Assembly (NCBI GenBank): GCA_905220665.1
Contig: CAJNAR010000152.1
Coordinates: forward strand, 248,001-312,000
DNA: 64,000 nt
Direction of reading: 5' to 3'
From: Albugo candida
Taxonomy: Eukaryota; Oomycota; Peronosporomycetes; Albuginales; Albuginaceae
Positions 1-9,911 of this stretch are shown here, in pieces (positions within the stretch are counted from its first letter, which is position 1; every line of letters begins with the position of its first letter). The notes under the pieces were generated by a model. That model ran no database searches. It was not told the DNA's origin and saw only the letters and a program-made list of their open reading frames with translations. The position numbers and the translations under genes were made by a program.

Positions 1-1039
1 TCAACATGCTTCATTGTTTTACTTAGCTTCGTGGTGCGCCCTGACGCAAAGAGCTATGATAAAACATATCGGAATCAGTCGTACATGCAAACGTACCAGA
101 ATACCGTTTTTGGGCGCTCAAAGCTGCTGCAGGTGCATTTTTAAATGCTTGTGCTGCAATCGTCTCGTTCCATCGCCGTTTGCCATCATGAAATTTGCCC
201 ATAATCAAGCGGATATTTTGTCCAATACAAAAGGTGCTTACCAGACTTCTCATTCAAGTTGATGCCATAGGATCCACCATATGTGATAAATGGCGTTGTC
301 CACGCAAATTATGGTGAAATGCAGTACTTCTAGCTATCTTATCAAAGTAACAGCTTTCCGAGTATTTCTCACACGAGAGACTATACACTTTAATATGTAG
401 GAGCCTTCTCATTATTGCAGCTCAAGCCAGGATGATTCAAAAACCTCGGGCGCTACACATTAAGATTGCACTCGTACAAGCGGCTGCCTGACTTTTAAAT
501 CGAGTGAGTTGCTTTGTATTGTACATCAGATTCCGTTTTCTATGTATTTCACAACTTTTGTTGTTATCAAAATATTTGAAAGCAGACAGAGACCACCATT
601 GTGCACTGAATAAATTTCTCATAGAGCAAACAGTATCCCAATTCGTTTTGTATGCGTCCGTAACCCGTTGAATTGACCCTTATGGCTGTCAGATTGCTGC
701 AAATCTTTTTGATTTGATGATTTGTTGTTCAATGTATCAATAATTATACAGGCAGTGACTCTGTGAACCATTTTTTGAGATGAAGCAAACCCTGGCTTCT
801 TAAGACGATCGTATACAATTACTCAATTCTAATGTCCCGCACTGTGCGCACACAAATGCTGAATCGACGCGTTGCCCTTTGAATATGCACTTTTGGAGTT
901 TTTTAATACACACGTTCCGAGTTCCATCCATAAATATATTATTATCATACTCTTTCGCATCAGTGTTCATAATCGCTGACGTCTATTACTGACATATCCG
1001 CTTACCTGCCCACTTGGCACCATATAACCGTTATTCCAC
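1..1039. other. 5' end of window, no supported gene
   Basis: Only short open frames on both strands overlap here (the longest are 76-82 codons near 14-262), with no domain or splice pattern that favours either. The sequence between about 700 and 1000 is AT-rich and probably holds the promoter of the deubiquitinase gene starting at 1040. No RNA gene or repeat was seen. Confidence 0.5.
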
Positions 1040-2708
1040 ATGGAGTTTTATGCCGTTAAACAATCGACTTTTCTTGGTGCGTCGGTGCATTATGTATGCC
1101 AGAATGTCAATGGTCCATGTCCGCTTTTGGCGATATGTAACGTACTAATACTGCGGAGACATTTGAACATCCAGCCATACATAAAGAACCAGCAAATCTC
1201 GTCGGATAACTTGATACAAGCTGTGAAAGAACGTCTGATTGCCTCCAACCAACCAGTAGGTCTCTCACTCGTATCCTCATTCAATACTGATTCTGTACAC
1301 AACTGAAAGGCAGCAGAAAAAGATGAGCTTACCCGCCTAACAAAGGAGAAAATAATTCAGGATGTGATTCACTTACTGCCCAGCTTACTCGTTGGCCTCG
1401 ATGTCAATGTTCGATTTCAGAGGTACTCAATGCATGGTATACATCCTCCCTCACTCTGATCGTATACGTGAGGTAGCACCACCGACTTTGAGTACACTGT
1501 TGCTTGCGCAGTCTTTGATATGCTCGACATCTCCCTTCTGCATGGATGGATCGTCGATGATCAGGATATTCTCACCGTACGGCTCTCACTGATTCTCTAT
1601 CGATGAAACCTCATCATTGAGGCTCTTGTAGATGAGTGTGATAGGCCACAAGTCATACAATGAGCTGATTGAGATTTTGGCTAATTTTCGAGCCAGTCTT
1701 ATGAACGAGCAAACGTCAAACATGAGCACAGAAACAGCTGAGAGTCTGCAGGGTGAAGATCCGGATAGAAATCGGGCAGTAAAAGTAGAGTTAGAAACTG
1801 AAGATGCGCGACAAAGTTGTTGTCGAGAGTCTCTGCAAGCTTTGGTCGATGAAGCAGGCACAATGAGCTTGGATGAAGTAAAAAAAGCTACCGAGTTACA
1901 AGAGCAAGGTCCTATTTTGGAGGAATTCTTTAATGCTTCAGGCAGTCAATTGACATATTTTGGTCTCATCAAGCTTCACGAAGATGTGCGAGAACGGCAA
2001 TTGTGTGTATTTTTTCGAAACAATCACTTTTCCACGCTGTTTAAATATAAAGGCTCCCTCTACTTACTGGTCACCGACACGGGATACCTGGATGAGCCGA
2101 CGGTGGTCTGGGAACACTTGACCGAGATTGACGGCGATACTGAGTATTATAACGCAGAATTCAAACCGCTCAACACTACAGAAACAAAACAGCAGACAAT
2201 TATCAGTCAGCAAGAGCAACAGAGTCACATACCAAAAACAACCTCAACGCAACAGCAATTACAGAACGATGGGACGGACGTCACAGACGCGGATTACCTC
2301 TTGGCTCTGAAGCTACAGAAAGAAGAGGAAGCACTCGCTGAAAATGGACGACCAGCTCCGATTACAGAACGTGTAATTCCCACCGAGTCAGATCACGTCG
2401 GCTCGCAAAGACTCTTTGCTTCAGCCAATTCAGCAACTTTCACTGTAACTTCAGGTCAGCGTACAGCTCCACAGGGCTCGTCAACATCTCCGAATGCTCG
2501 TCCAGACACCAGGGATTTCGTATGTGACTCGGATGGTCGCGTCATACTCTCAGAGGAAGAGGTCGAAGCACAACGTAAAGCTGAGACGTATTTCAAACAG
2601 CAAAAAGAAAAACAGGATCGAACATCGTATTTGGAGAGAATTACAAACACTGCAAGACGTACGAGTGCACGCAGAGCTGATAAGCAAAACGATTGCTCCA
2701 TGATGTGA
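1040..2708 (+). CDS. MINDY-family (FAM63) deubiquitinase
   Basis: A predicted cysteine protease of the MINDY family, which trims Lys48-linked ubiquitin chains. Four exons join in frame: 1040-1270, 1310-1422, 1477-1576 and 1632-2708 (506 aa). Seen in the sequence: the catalytic block QNVNGPCPL near the N-terminus with Gln21 and Cys27; the family block LLVGLDVNVRF followed by FEYT and HGWIVDDQD; IGHKSYNEL just after intron 3; the catalytic histidine in RNNHFSTL; and a C-terminal TDADYLLALKLQKEEE helix resembling a ubiquitin-interacting MIU motif. The protein ends CSMM, which matches a CaaX prenylation box and suggests membrane attachment. Intron 1 is only 39 bp, a multiple of three, and carries an in-frame TGA, so intron retention would truncate the protein. 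Family assignment is secure; paralogue identity and prenylation are inference. Confidence 0.88.
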
Positions 2709-2786
2709 CGATCATCTGCCTATAAATATACAAAATATCTATGCATTTTCTCATACAAACTCGACTTGGCACACCTCCCACGATCA

Positions 2787-4319
2787 TTACTTGACCTTGT
2801 CAGCGTCACCATCAAATTCTGGCTGCTGTTCTTTCCCGTATCTCGGAGCTGCTTTCACAACACTGACACTCGGCGCAGAAAGCATCGTTACAACTGGATA
2901 CGCAATGTTTGGACACGCATAGTCAAAGCCCGCAAAATCGCGATCGTTCAAGTACGTAATATCATCTGAAGCATGAATTTTATGCGCTTGTTGCGTGAAT
3001 TGCGGATCGAAATTGTTCACGAAATCATCGCCAACAGGTCCGGGTACAATCGGAGGCACAAGCTGACGTGCCTGAACCTTTGCCCAGTCGACTCGATCAA
3101 AAAAAGGATGTTTGCGAATTTCTGAAATTCCTTCATGGTACCCGAAACGATCCTCTTGATTTTTCACCAACAATCCCATCAGCAGACTTTTAAACGTGGC
3201 GCCAAAATTGCTCGGATATCGCACTGTTTGATACAGAATTCGCTGATGTGTCGCTTTCTGGCTCGATTGTGGGATGTAAAATGGCGGATACCCTGCAGCA
3301 AGCTCGAAAAGAAGACATCCAAATTGCCACAAATCAACTGCGAGACCATGACCTTCAGGTGTACGATTCACCATTTCGGGAGGAAGGTAGGTATCCGTCC
3401 CACACATTGTCCGTGTGCGTCCATACTGCGACTCGAGTCGTTTCGCCAGCCCCATATCCGCAAGTTTGATGTGTCCTTCCATATCCAAAAGTATATTCTC
3501 AGGCTTGATATCTCGATGCAAAATGTGCAGTTTGTGCATGTGCTCGATCGCCAGTAGTAATTCAGCACCGTAGAAGCGAACAGTGCGTTCATCAAAACAC
3601 CCTCCGTGGTTCTGCATATGGAGGAAAAGATCACCACCAGCCATGAATTTCGATATCAGGAAAATCGATTTTCCTCGAGCGAGCGCGTAATCCAAGTTGA
3701 GAATGAATGGATGATTCGCTACCCATTCCATGACGCATCTCTCTGTGTACAAAATCTTTGCTTTGACTTGGTTTGTTTTCATTTCCTTGATGGCGTACAG
3801 CTCTGTTTTCATCTCAGGCTTGACCTTTTTCGCAAGAATCACTCGTCCGTAATGTCCTTTGCCCAATACTTTGAGTGTTTCAAAGTCGCTCATTTTTGGA
3901 ACCGCATTCTGAACGACAGCGACATGTTGTGTGAATTTCACACGCTCTTTTTCAGTATCTGCTGCGAAATAAATCCCTCCCCGCCCATTTTCAGCAGCGA
4001 CGCAGAATACATAGCCTGCAGTGTCATCGTCAATCATTTTGATCGTGCAATTGGCGAGGTTGAGAAACTTGAAATTTCGCTCCACGGAGGCTGCACAATT
4101 TGCTGCTACTTCCTGCCCTAAAGCAGAGCTATTGATCACCATACGATAATAGACGAGATAGCTCGATTTGACCATGACGCAGTATTTGTTTGTACTCCAA
4201 ATCGGAAGGAGTTGACGGCGTTTTCGAAAAGAATTCACATACGTCGGTGGTAAGGAGTGAATGAATTGTTTTGCATCTTCGGACAGAATCGTCTCCTTAC
4301 GAGAGAATACATTCATCAT
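2787..4319 (-). CDS. PH-domain AGC-family Ser/Thr protein kinase
   Basis: Single-exon kinase of about 510 aa from the paired ATG codons at 4314-4319; the open frame extends to 4373 but only via a TTG. An N-terminal PH-like region (roughly residues 40-140) precedes an AGC kinase domain. Visible motifs are the glycine loop GKGHYGRV, the lysine in AIKEMK, catalytic HRDIKPENILL, metal-binding DMG (usually DFG), T-loop TRTMCGT, and PPE in place of APE. The C-tail has the FDPQFT turn region and hydrophobic motif FAGFDY, in which Asp replaces the phosphorylated Ser/Thr as in atypical PKC/PRK-type kinases. The architecture resembles Akt/PKB-like or oomycete PH-AGC kinases activated at membranes by phosphoinositides. 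It is transcribed away from the gene at 4841, sharing a spacer of about 520 bp. The kinase call is secure; lipid dependence is inferred. Confidence 0.9.
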   Translation of the reverse strand: MMNVFSRKETILSEDAKQFIHSLPPTYVNSFRKRRQLLPIWSTNKYCVMVKSSYLVYYRMVINSSALGQEVAANCAASVERNFKFLNLANCTIKMIDDDTAGYVFCVAAENGRGGIYFAADTEKERVKFTQHVAVVQNAVPKMSDFETLKVLGKGHYGRVILAKKVKPEMKTELYAIKEMKTNQVKAKILYTERCVMEWVANHPFILNLDYALARGKSIFLISKFMAGGDLFLHMQNHGGCFDERTVRFYGAELLLAIEHMHKLHILHRDIKPENILLDMEGHIKLADMGLAKRLESQYGRTRTMCGTDTYLPPEMVNRTPEGHGLAVDLWQFGCLLFELAAGYPPFYIPQSSQKATHQRILYQTVRYPSNFGATFKSLLMGLLVKNQEDRFGYHEGISEIRKHPFFDRVDWAKVQARQLVPPIVPGPVGDDFVNNFDPQFTQQAHKIHASDDITYLNDRDFAGFDYACPNIAYPVVTMLSAPSVSVVKAAPRYGKEQQPEFDGDADKVK

Positions 4320-4404
4320 GTCGGTGGTAGTTCTTTCTTCCTTTAAACTTTGTAGAGAAATTGCGAAATGCAAAGTAAGTAAATGAGAGTGAAGAACTCA
4401 TCTT

Positions 4405-4644
4405 TCACGCGGCAGTCTGCGGATAAGAAAAGCAGGATGCAGTGTTTGGATATTTTTGGTGCTCATTTTTGTCCGATCTATAAATATTATGCAGCGTTAC
4501 TCGTCGAGTGAGCAGTGTGTGCATTTGCATCAAACGATTGTGTAAATGGAGAATCCGCTCAGCTTGTGGTAGTCGATAATTGTAAGAATTGAGATCGTGG
4601 AGCTGTAGTAGAGTTCCACGTAAGGGCTCCATTGACGGAGACAA
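4405..4644 (-). CDS. Small helical ORF upstream of the AGC kinase, unrecognised
   Basis: An open frame of 79 codons that begins with TTG; the first ATG in frame is at codon 5. The frame stays open about 40 bases upstream of 4644 to a TAA, with AG dinucleotides that could be splice acceptors. The middle of the peptide (QAERILHLHNRLMQMHTLL) looks strongly helical. It could be an internal exon of a small gene, the 5' part of the kinase gene, or chance. No family is recognised. Confidence 0.2.
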   Translation of the reverse strand: MSPSMEPLRGTLLQLHDLNSYNYRLPQAERILHLHNRLMQMHTLLTRRVTLHNIYRSDKNEHQKYPNTASCFSYPQTAA

Positions 4645-4840
4645 GCGATAATGACGTGCTGAGAGTAGCGAGAAAACACGGTTAATGCTTTAGCAATGAA
4701 GAAAGGCTGTGGTTGTCACTTATAACAACTGAGGTCAAGCGCTGATACAGAGCTTTGCGTTCTGTCATCTTTCGTAGGGCTTCTATCGCGCACTAGAAAG
4801 CAGTCGTCGTTTATTAATAAATCCGAAATGAGAGAGCACT

Positions 4841-6989
4841 ATGCTCGTTCCTTTTGAAATTCAATCCTCAGCCACCCGCAGACAAAAGAATGCGCTAGCA
4901 CTACCAGGAAGTGTAGACGACGAAGGAACACATACTTTATCGCAATATTTCGAAGTACTTCTTCGCATTCTCTCGAGTACACACTACCGCATCAACAGCA
5001 TCGAATTGTCACCCAGAAGGAATGTTTCGCCTTGTACCGTTCAGATATGGGGACACATGCAAGGATGGGGTCATTCTATCTACATGAGTAAGCCCGCACA
5101 AGAAGAGATGGAGTTCACATGCTTGGGGTTTTGCTTCTGCCTTCTTTTATTGCTTCCCTCCTCTCATATCCGTCTTACATAGTCAGCTACCATGGAGTCG
5201 GCACACTTTTGGCAGGAAGAAACTTGCGGTGATTTCACAGCAGTATAGTCGAATTAAACTCGTGGTTCTTTGTGAAGGATCGTGCATTCCGTCCACTTTT
5301 GATGTACGTCGTTCATGTGATGTATCATCAGTGCTCATGGCCCAAGTATAGGAAGCTTTCGACGAGGTTTTACTCCATGGATCATGTGGAAGGATCGACA
5401 CAGAATCAGAGTGTATTGGTCGGGACGATGATTTCCCATCATTTGGCGAAAGCGATTCGCTCGTACCAGCGCACATCAATGTGCGATCACCACACTCCGC
5501 CATTTCTGTACGTCAAGCATCCAGTGATGTCTCCAGCAAAGCACGCTCGACCAGATCAAATTCAGGCACCAAACTCACCATTTTCGAGATCGCCTTAAGC
5601 CAAGTACTCGCGTCCCAGGAAAGACGAAATCACATGCTTCGGACGGCATTCAGCGATGAAGAATTAGATACACTCGTTCCAATCCGAATGGAATCACAGA
5701 GAGCTCTCATTGTTACTGCTAGAATCAAAATCATAATGTTCGCATTTGGTGCGTCTTTTACGTATCATTTACTCTCCCAGGAATTCTTTGGCATGGCAAT
5801 ATGTATTGAGCTCGTAGAACGTCTCACCCTGCTCACTACCAATGAATGTGGTGCTGAGTTTACATTGGAAAGTGTGACGGCACTTGTCTCCGAAATTTTG
5901 GGAACTTTAGCGCTCCATAGTCCGACCAGTGATCCATCCGGCTACGATGCGGTCTTTAAATCGTGCATGCATCTCTTGTGCACAATGTATCAAGTCAGCA
6001 CCGAAGAGAGTGCGAGTTTGGGAATACTTCAGGCAACGCCTTCAGGTCCACTAACTGTGGCTTTGAGAAAAGTGTTGGAGGACACGATTGTGCTGGAATG
6101 GGCCTGGAATTCTCTTAAAAACGCTGTTTCGATTGGAAGGAATGCGGATATCACCATTCACGTCGAATTTTACAAATTTCTCAGAATACTTTTGCAGCAA
6201 AGTCTTACGCGCAGCCTTTTGGCCCAAGTACTGCTTCCTCAGGACGATAGAGTCTTATCTCAAAGCTCAGAACGAGGTCTTTTGCGTATGTATGCGGTGT
6301 GGCTGGACTGCACCTGCATCGCGTCGTATGATTTGAGACCCATCTTAGCTCCCATTTCTGCCTTCTGTCGGCGGATTGCCAAGGATACCCAAAAGAACGC
6401 GTCTCTGCGCTCACTAGCACACCACTGCTACTCTGCCGCATGTACGAACATGGACAACTACAAGCACCTTTTTCTGTCAAAGAAGCCTTTGCACGTGTTC
6501 CATTCCCCGCTATATGCTGTCCTGCCATTCAAATCCGAAGAATTGAAAGCGTTTACGATGCAATTGAGAAATGTCGATGACAAAGCGAGTGATTTATATC
6601 AGTACACCTTCACTGCAGAGAGTATGAATCATTGCGATTTCTCAAACAGTGGAGGAATCGAAGTGTTTAAGAAGAAAAACATCCAATTCAGAGGAAGTAT
6701 CCATCATCGCGACCTCAACATTTTGAATGAAGTGAAGAGAGACGATTGTTCTTATTCCTCGACGCTCAGTGAGCCACGTTCGACGATTGAAAGGATGGAA
6801 CTTGATACGCAGATGCAAGAGAGCACAAAGACACTCCAAAGAAATAGAGAAGAAATGCATCCAAGGTCTACTTCATCGCTGAAGGGCGTTGGGAAATGCG
6901 AAGACGACACATCCGCTACTTCCTCACAATTTATGCTGGATATACCAACAAAACCGCACAAGAAGAAAGAAAACTGCTGCACACAGTAG
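4841..6989 (+). CDS. Unrecognised helical protein, multi-exon
   Basis: The main exon is open to the stop at 6989 (about 500 codons from 5481) and the frame extends further upstream (IDTESECIGRDDDF precedes 5481). An N-terminal exon starts at ATG 4841 and probably ends at 5087 before a GTAAGC donor; one or two short exons between about 5183 and 5375 complete the gene (one reads KLAVISQQYSRIKLVVLCEG), but their exact joins are not settled. The central part (about 5600-6550) is rich in hydrophobic helices, like an ARM/HEAT-type fold. The C-terminus is charged, Ser/Thr-rich and ends PHKKKENCCTQ. I do not recognise the family. It is divergent from the AGC kinase. Confidence 0.6.
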
Positions 6990-7339
6990 CCGACCGCCTT
7001 TGAATGCATCCATATGCATTTACAGTGCATCAGTGACTCGCCTCTTCTTCTCCAAGACTTGATCCTGCCAGCAATTAGAAGTCGCATACTTTCTGCCGTA
7101 TCGTGCATAGATGGTTGTACATTGTCATTCATAAGAGTTCATAAGTCCTCGGCGCTTTCCTAACGAGTACTTGCAAGACGGCTTCCGATAATGACCACGT
7201 GCGTGTGCACTTGTGCCACTAAGAGGATGATCCGCGCCCAGAGTGTCATGTTGTTCACTGGTTAGTAGGTGTCGAGTTGCTTGCTAACGATTCTGCGATC
7301 ATTAGCCGTGTAGGTAAAATGAAGCATACCGCCATCAAA
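6990..7339. other. Intergenic spacer between convergent genes
   Basis: No gene is supported here. Short antisense frames over the end of the upstream gene look like shadows. The stretch separates two convergent transcription units and probably holds both 3' ends. Confidence 0.5.
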
Positions 7340-7870
7340 TTATGTCAAACGTTGCCCAGCACCACGCGACTTCCCTTCCGAGGACATTGAAGAAAATGTT
7401 GGAATATTTGCTACACTCCACGCCTTGGGATACGTGACCCCGTTCCTGGCTGAAGGAGTGGTGCTCATCTCCCGAAACGCTTTGATATCAGGTACACCGC
7501 CCACAGCGATCTGATTTTGTTGTATAATAAGAAAAAAGAGATCTAGCGCTGGAATGCATCGCTTCATCAAGGGATCCAGTGACTTGTTTGAGACAAGCAC
7601 GACCGTTCTATATAATGTTCCTTTCTTATATTGCTTTGTCCCCGTACATTCAAGCAGAATGGGTGAACTAAATCGTGTATCCTTACTTGTTTGAGTAAAC
7701 AAGACAAAGCACTTGTTGCGTTCGCAAGATGAACTTGTCAAAAATACGTGCCAAGCAAAAAGTCCGATATTGGCGAAACTCGGACACATTATAAAAAATG
7801 TCGCTTTCAGGCGGTGACGGAGAAGTTCTGATAATAAAACATGTCTTTGCTTCAATCGGAGAAATTTCAT
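7340..7870 (-). CDS. Hypothetical protein, 176 codons
   Basis: A single open frame with a genuine ATG at 7870 and a hydrophobic stretch (IMCPSFANIGLFAWHVFL) near residues 27-44. A good donor (AA|GTAAGGATAC) after about residue 80 and a following AG (AATATAAG) suggest a spliced form that would remove about 60 bases, so the exact protein is uncertain. The C-terminal part is Ser-rich and polar. No family is recognised. It lies 57 bp from the next minus-strand gene and may share its transcription direction. Confidence 0.4.
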   Translation of the reverse strand: MKFLRLKQRHVLLSELLRHRLKATFFIMCPSFANIGLFAWHVFLTSSSCERNKCFVLFTQTSKDTRFSSPILLECTGTKQYKKGTLYRTVVLVSNKSLDPLMKRCIPALDLFFLIIQQNQIAVGGVPDIKAFREMSTTPSARNGVTYPKAWSVANIPTFSSMSSEGKSRGAGQRLT

Positions 7871-7927
7871 CGCGTGCGGTGGAGACGAGTATGAATGTGA
7901 ATGACAGGCATCAAGAAATGATATATT

Positions 7928-8574
7928 TTAAGGCTTACGACAGCGATCCAATTTCAAAGATAGCAAATAAAGAGTAACGAGTTGAGCGTTTCTCGGAGAT
8001 GAATGCGGAGATGAATTTATGTATACAATGAGTTCCTTGGGTATCTTGTTCTTAATGTAGCTAGTAACATCTTGTTCGTAAGTCGTAGTTGCGGAGTTTA
8101 TAATGGGGTGAGCTCTTCTGAGATGGATATAAGGATCCAGAATAGTTTTGAGGCCAGAGTTTTGGGAAAATAATGAACGTGGGTCCAAATTGTTCACCTG
8201 CTTGAGAACTTTATCATGGTATGCAGCCACTCGATCCTTACAGTACGTTTCTTTCTTGTGTTCGACGCACACTTTTTTGAAGTCTACCAGAAGGTCTGGC
8301 AAAAGCTGTATGTCACAGGCTTTTTTACCATTCAAATGTATTTTCGCGCTACTACGTTGACGTATTTTCTCCACTTTCAAAGAGACAGCAGTGGGGGTGA
8401 GAAGTCCAGCAACCAGCAACTTGAGAGAGACTATATGTGTTTAGAATAGCTGGGAAATTGGAATATGAAAATTGAAGACTTGGAAATCTTCGAGGTTTGT
8501 TTATAGCATTGGACTCCTATACACTACAAGTGGACTGCACCTACACCTTCAAAACATCTGTACACATGAGTCAT
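7928..8574 (-). CDS. Candidate secreted protein (signal peptide-like N-terminus)
   Basis: The open frame of 163 codons begins with TTG, but a clean model exists: exon 1 8547-8574 (ATG to a GAAG|GTGTAG donor) joined in phase to exon 2 8430-7928 after an ATATAG acceptor, giving 176 aa. The resulting N-terminus has a short polar lead and a hydrophobic core, LLVAGLLTPTAVSL, as in signal peptides. The mature part is basic and holds four cysteines (KKACD, KKVCV, ETYCKD, DRCRKP) and no transmembrane segment. It has no recognised domain. Small secreted Cys-containing proteins are typical oomycete effector candidates, but that role is inference and exon 1 is tentative. Confidence 0.38.
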
Positions 8575-8799
8575 GCTAATTAAGGGTACAAATCGCTTAA
8601 ATCAGCAAGACTTTGCTTATTCTTGTGTAAAAGCTGGCTGCTGTGCACGTGTCTTGTTTCGAAGGTTTTAGTGGGTGAATCTGAGATAATGCGCTTGTCT
8701 CGCGAGAAAGAACGCAAACTCGTGCTCAAAGCGAATCATAGCTCTTGATAGTCCTGTAGGCGCCTGTATCTCAAATATTACGTCATCGCCAAGGTACAC

Positions 8800-9264
8800 G
8801 TGTTTCCACATCATCCCGTTTATGCCAATGTTTGTCATACTGAGCTAATAAAACAACCCTACAAAAGCGGGTCACTAATAGAACCACCAGTCCTGCCTTA
8901 CAATGGCGTGCTCGATGGTGCGTCACCATTTGCTGGTGCGCCGGTGGCATCAAGTCAGTACAGTCACCGATTTTATTATTGCACACATATTACTCCTTTG
9001 TCATTCGACTTGACTGGCTTCCATACGTGCATGGAACTTTTTTGCAAAGTCGGAAATCCTTCGATTCCGAGTCACGCAATGATTATTTCTAGCAATCGTA
9101 AAATTCGAGGCAAAAGTACGTGCCAGCATCCCATTTGGGCGTGCCGTTCGAATATACTTCCAATCCGGCGGTGTCGCTGTTCATCACAAAGCGCTAGTTC
9201 ATCTTTCGAGAGCCTCCCAAGTCGCATCGAAATCGATTCGTCTCGTCAAAACATCAGGAATTAG
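8800..9264 (+). CDS. Hypothetical open frame, possibly an exon or gene remnant
   Basis: The frame is open for about 154 codons but starts with GTG rather than ATG. It could be an internal exon or a decayed gene. The peptide is polar, with Pro/Tyr-rich segments and scattered cysteines, and matches no family I know. The opposite strand carries only a 67-codon frame. Kept at low confidence because no start or splice sites were settled. Confidence 0.25.
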   Translation: MFPHHPVYANVCHTELIKQPYKSGSLIEPPVLPYNGVLDGASPFAGAPVASSQYSHRFYYCTHITPLSFDLTGFHTCMELFCKVGNPSIPSHAMIISSNRKIRGKSTCQHPIWACRSNILPIRRCRCSSQSASSSFESLPSRIEIDSSRQNIRN

Positions 9265-9911
9265 GTCACGTGAGTCGATGCATCCCTTTGATCTCAGTAC
9301 GTTAGCAAGAGAGTGAATTAGCCACTGTATAGCGTCATTATTCATCGAATTACGACATTTGTTTTGCTACGAATGAAAGGGTAGCTACGATCATATAATG
9401 CGCTGCGATGATCGCTCGTGTATGCGCTGTAATCTCTCTTGCTAGTAGCTCCTTCTATTCGTTCGATATAGCTTTTCGAAGTCATCCTGTTGTGACTTTG
9501 TACGCTGATTACCCAAAGGCTATCTTGTTCGAATGAAGTCTGTTAAGCGAAAACCTGTGCCACCAAATCAGCATTTGTCGCGTTGGCGGGTAGTTGCTAC
9601 TCTTACTGAGCCGTAACAAGCATTTGTCGTATGAAGTCTACTTTTCCGCAACTTTCGTAAGTGCTTTTCTTGTCACATTGTTGACTCAGACACGTCCATA
9701 TTCCTCATTCCAACTCCATAAATGCCAATTTGCATAACCAAATCGTCAAAACATTTTGTCGAATTTCCATAGCGTTCGGACCCAGCCAGCTTCATTCGCC
9801 TTGGGTCTGACTTCAATGGCGCCTCGAATGAACAGAATGTGCAGCAGTCCGACTTGAGCTCGTCATCCGGGCAACAATCAATGAATTCGATGCCTTGGGA
9901 CGCCATATTCC
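9265..9911. other. Intergenic region downstream of the chromokinesin gene
   Basis: Mostly without coding signal. A 77-codon minus-strand frame with its own ATG (9906-9673) begins five bases after the kinesin stop codon and contains several cysteines. It is more likely 3' untranslated sequence than a gene, but a small downstream gene is not excluded. Confidence 0.4.

Noticed and set aside
3135..4121. Plus-strand frames of up to 171 codons inside the AGC kinase gene
   Set aside because: They lie antisense to an unmistakable kinase domain and have no family features.
5183..5503. 106-codon minus-strand frame over the 5' exons of the unknown gene at 4841
   Set aside because: It overlaps plus-strand segments that read better and join the long downstream frame; no ATG context or domain supports it.
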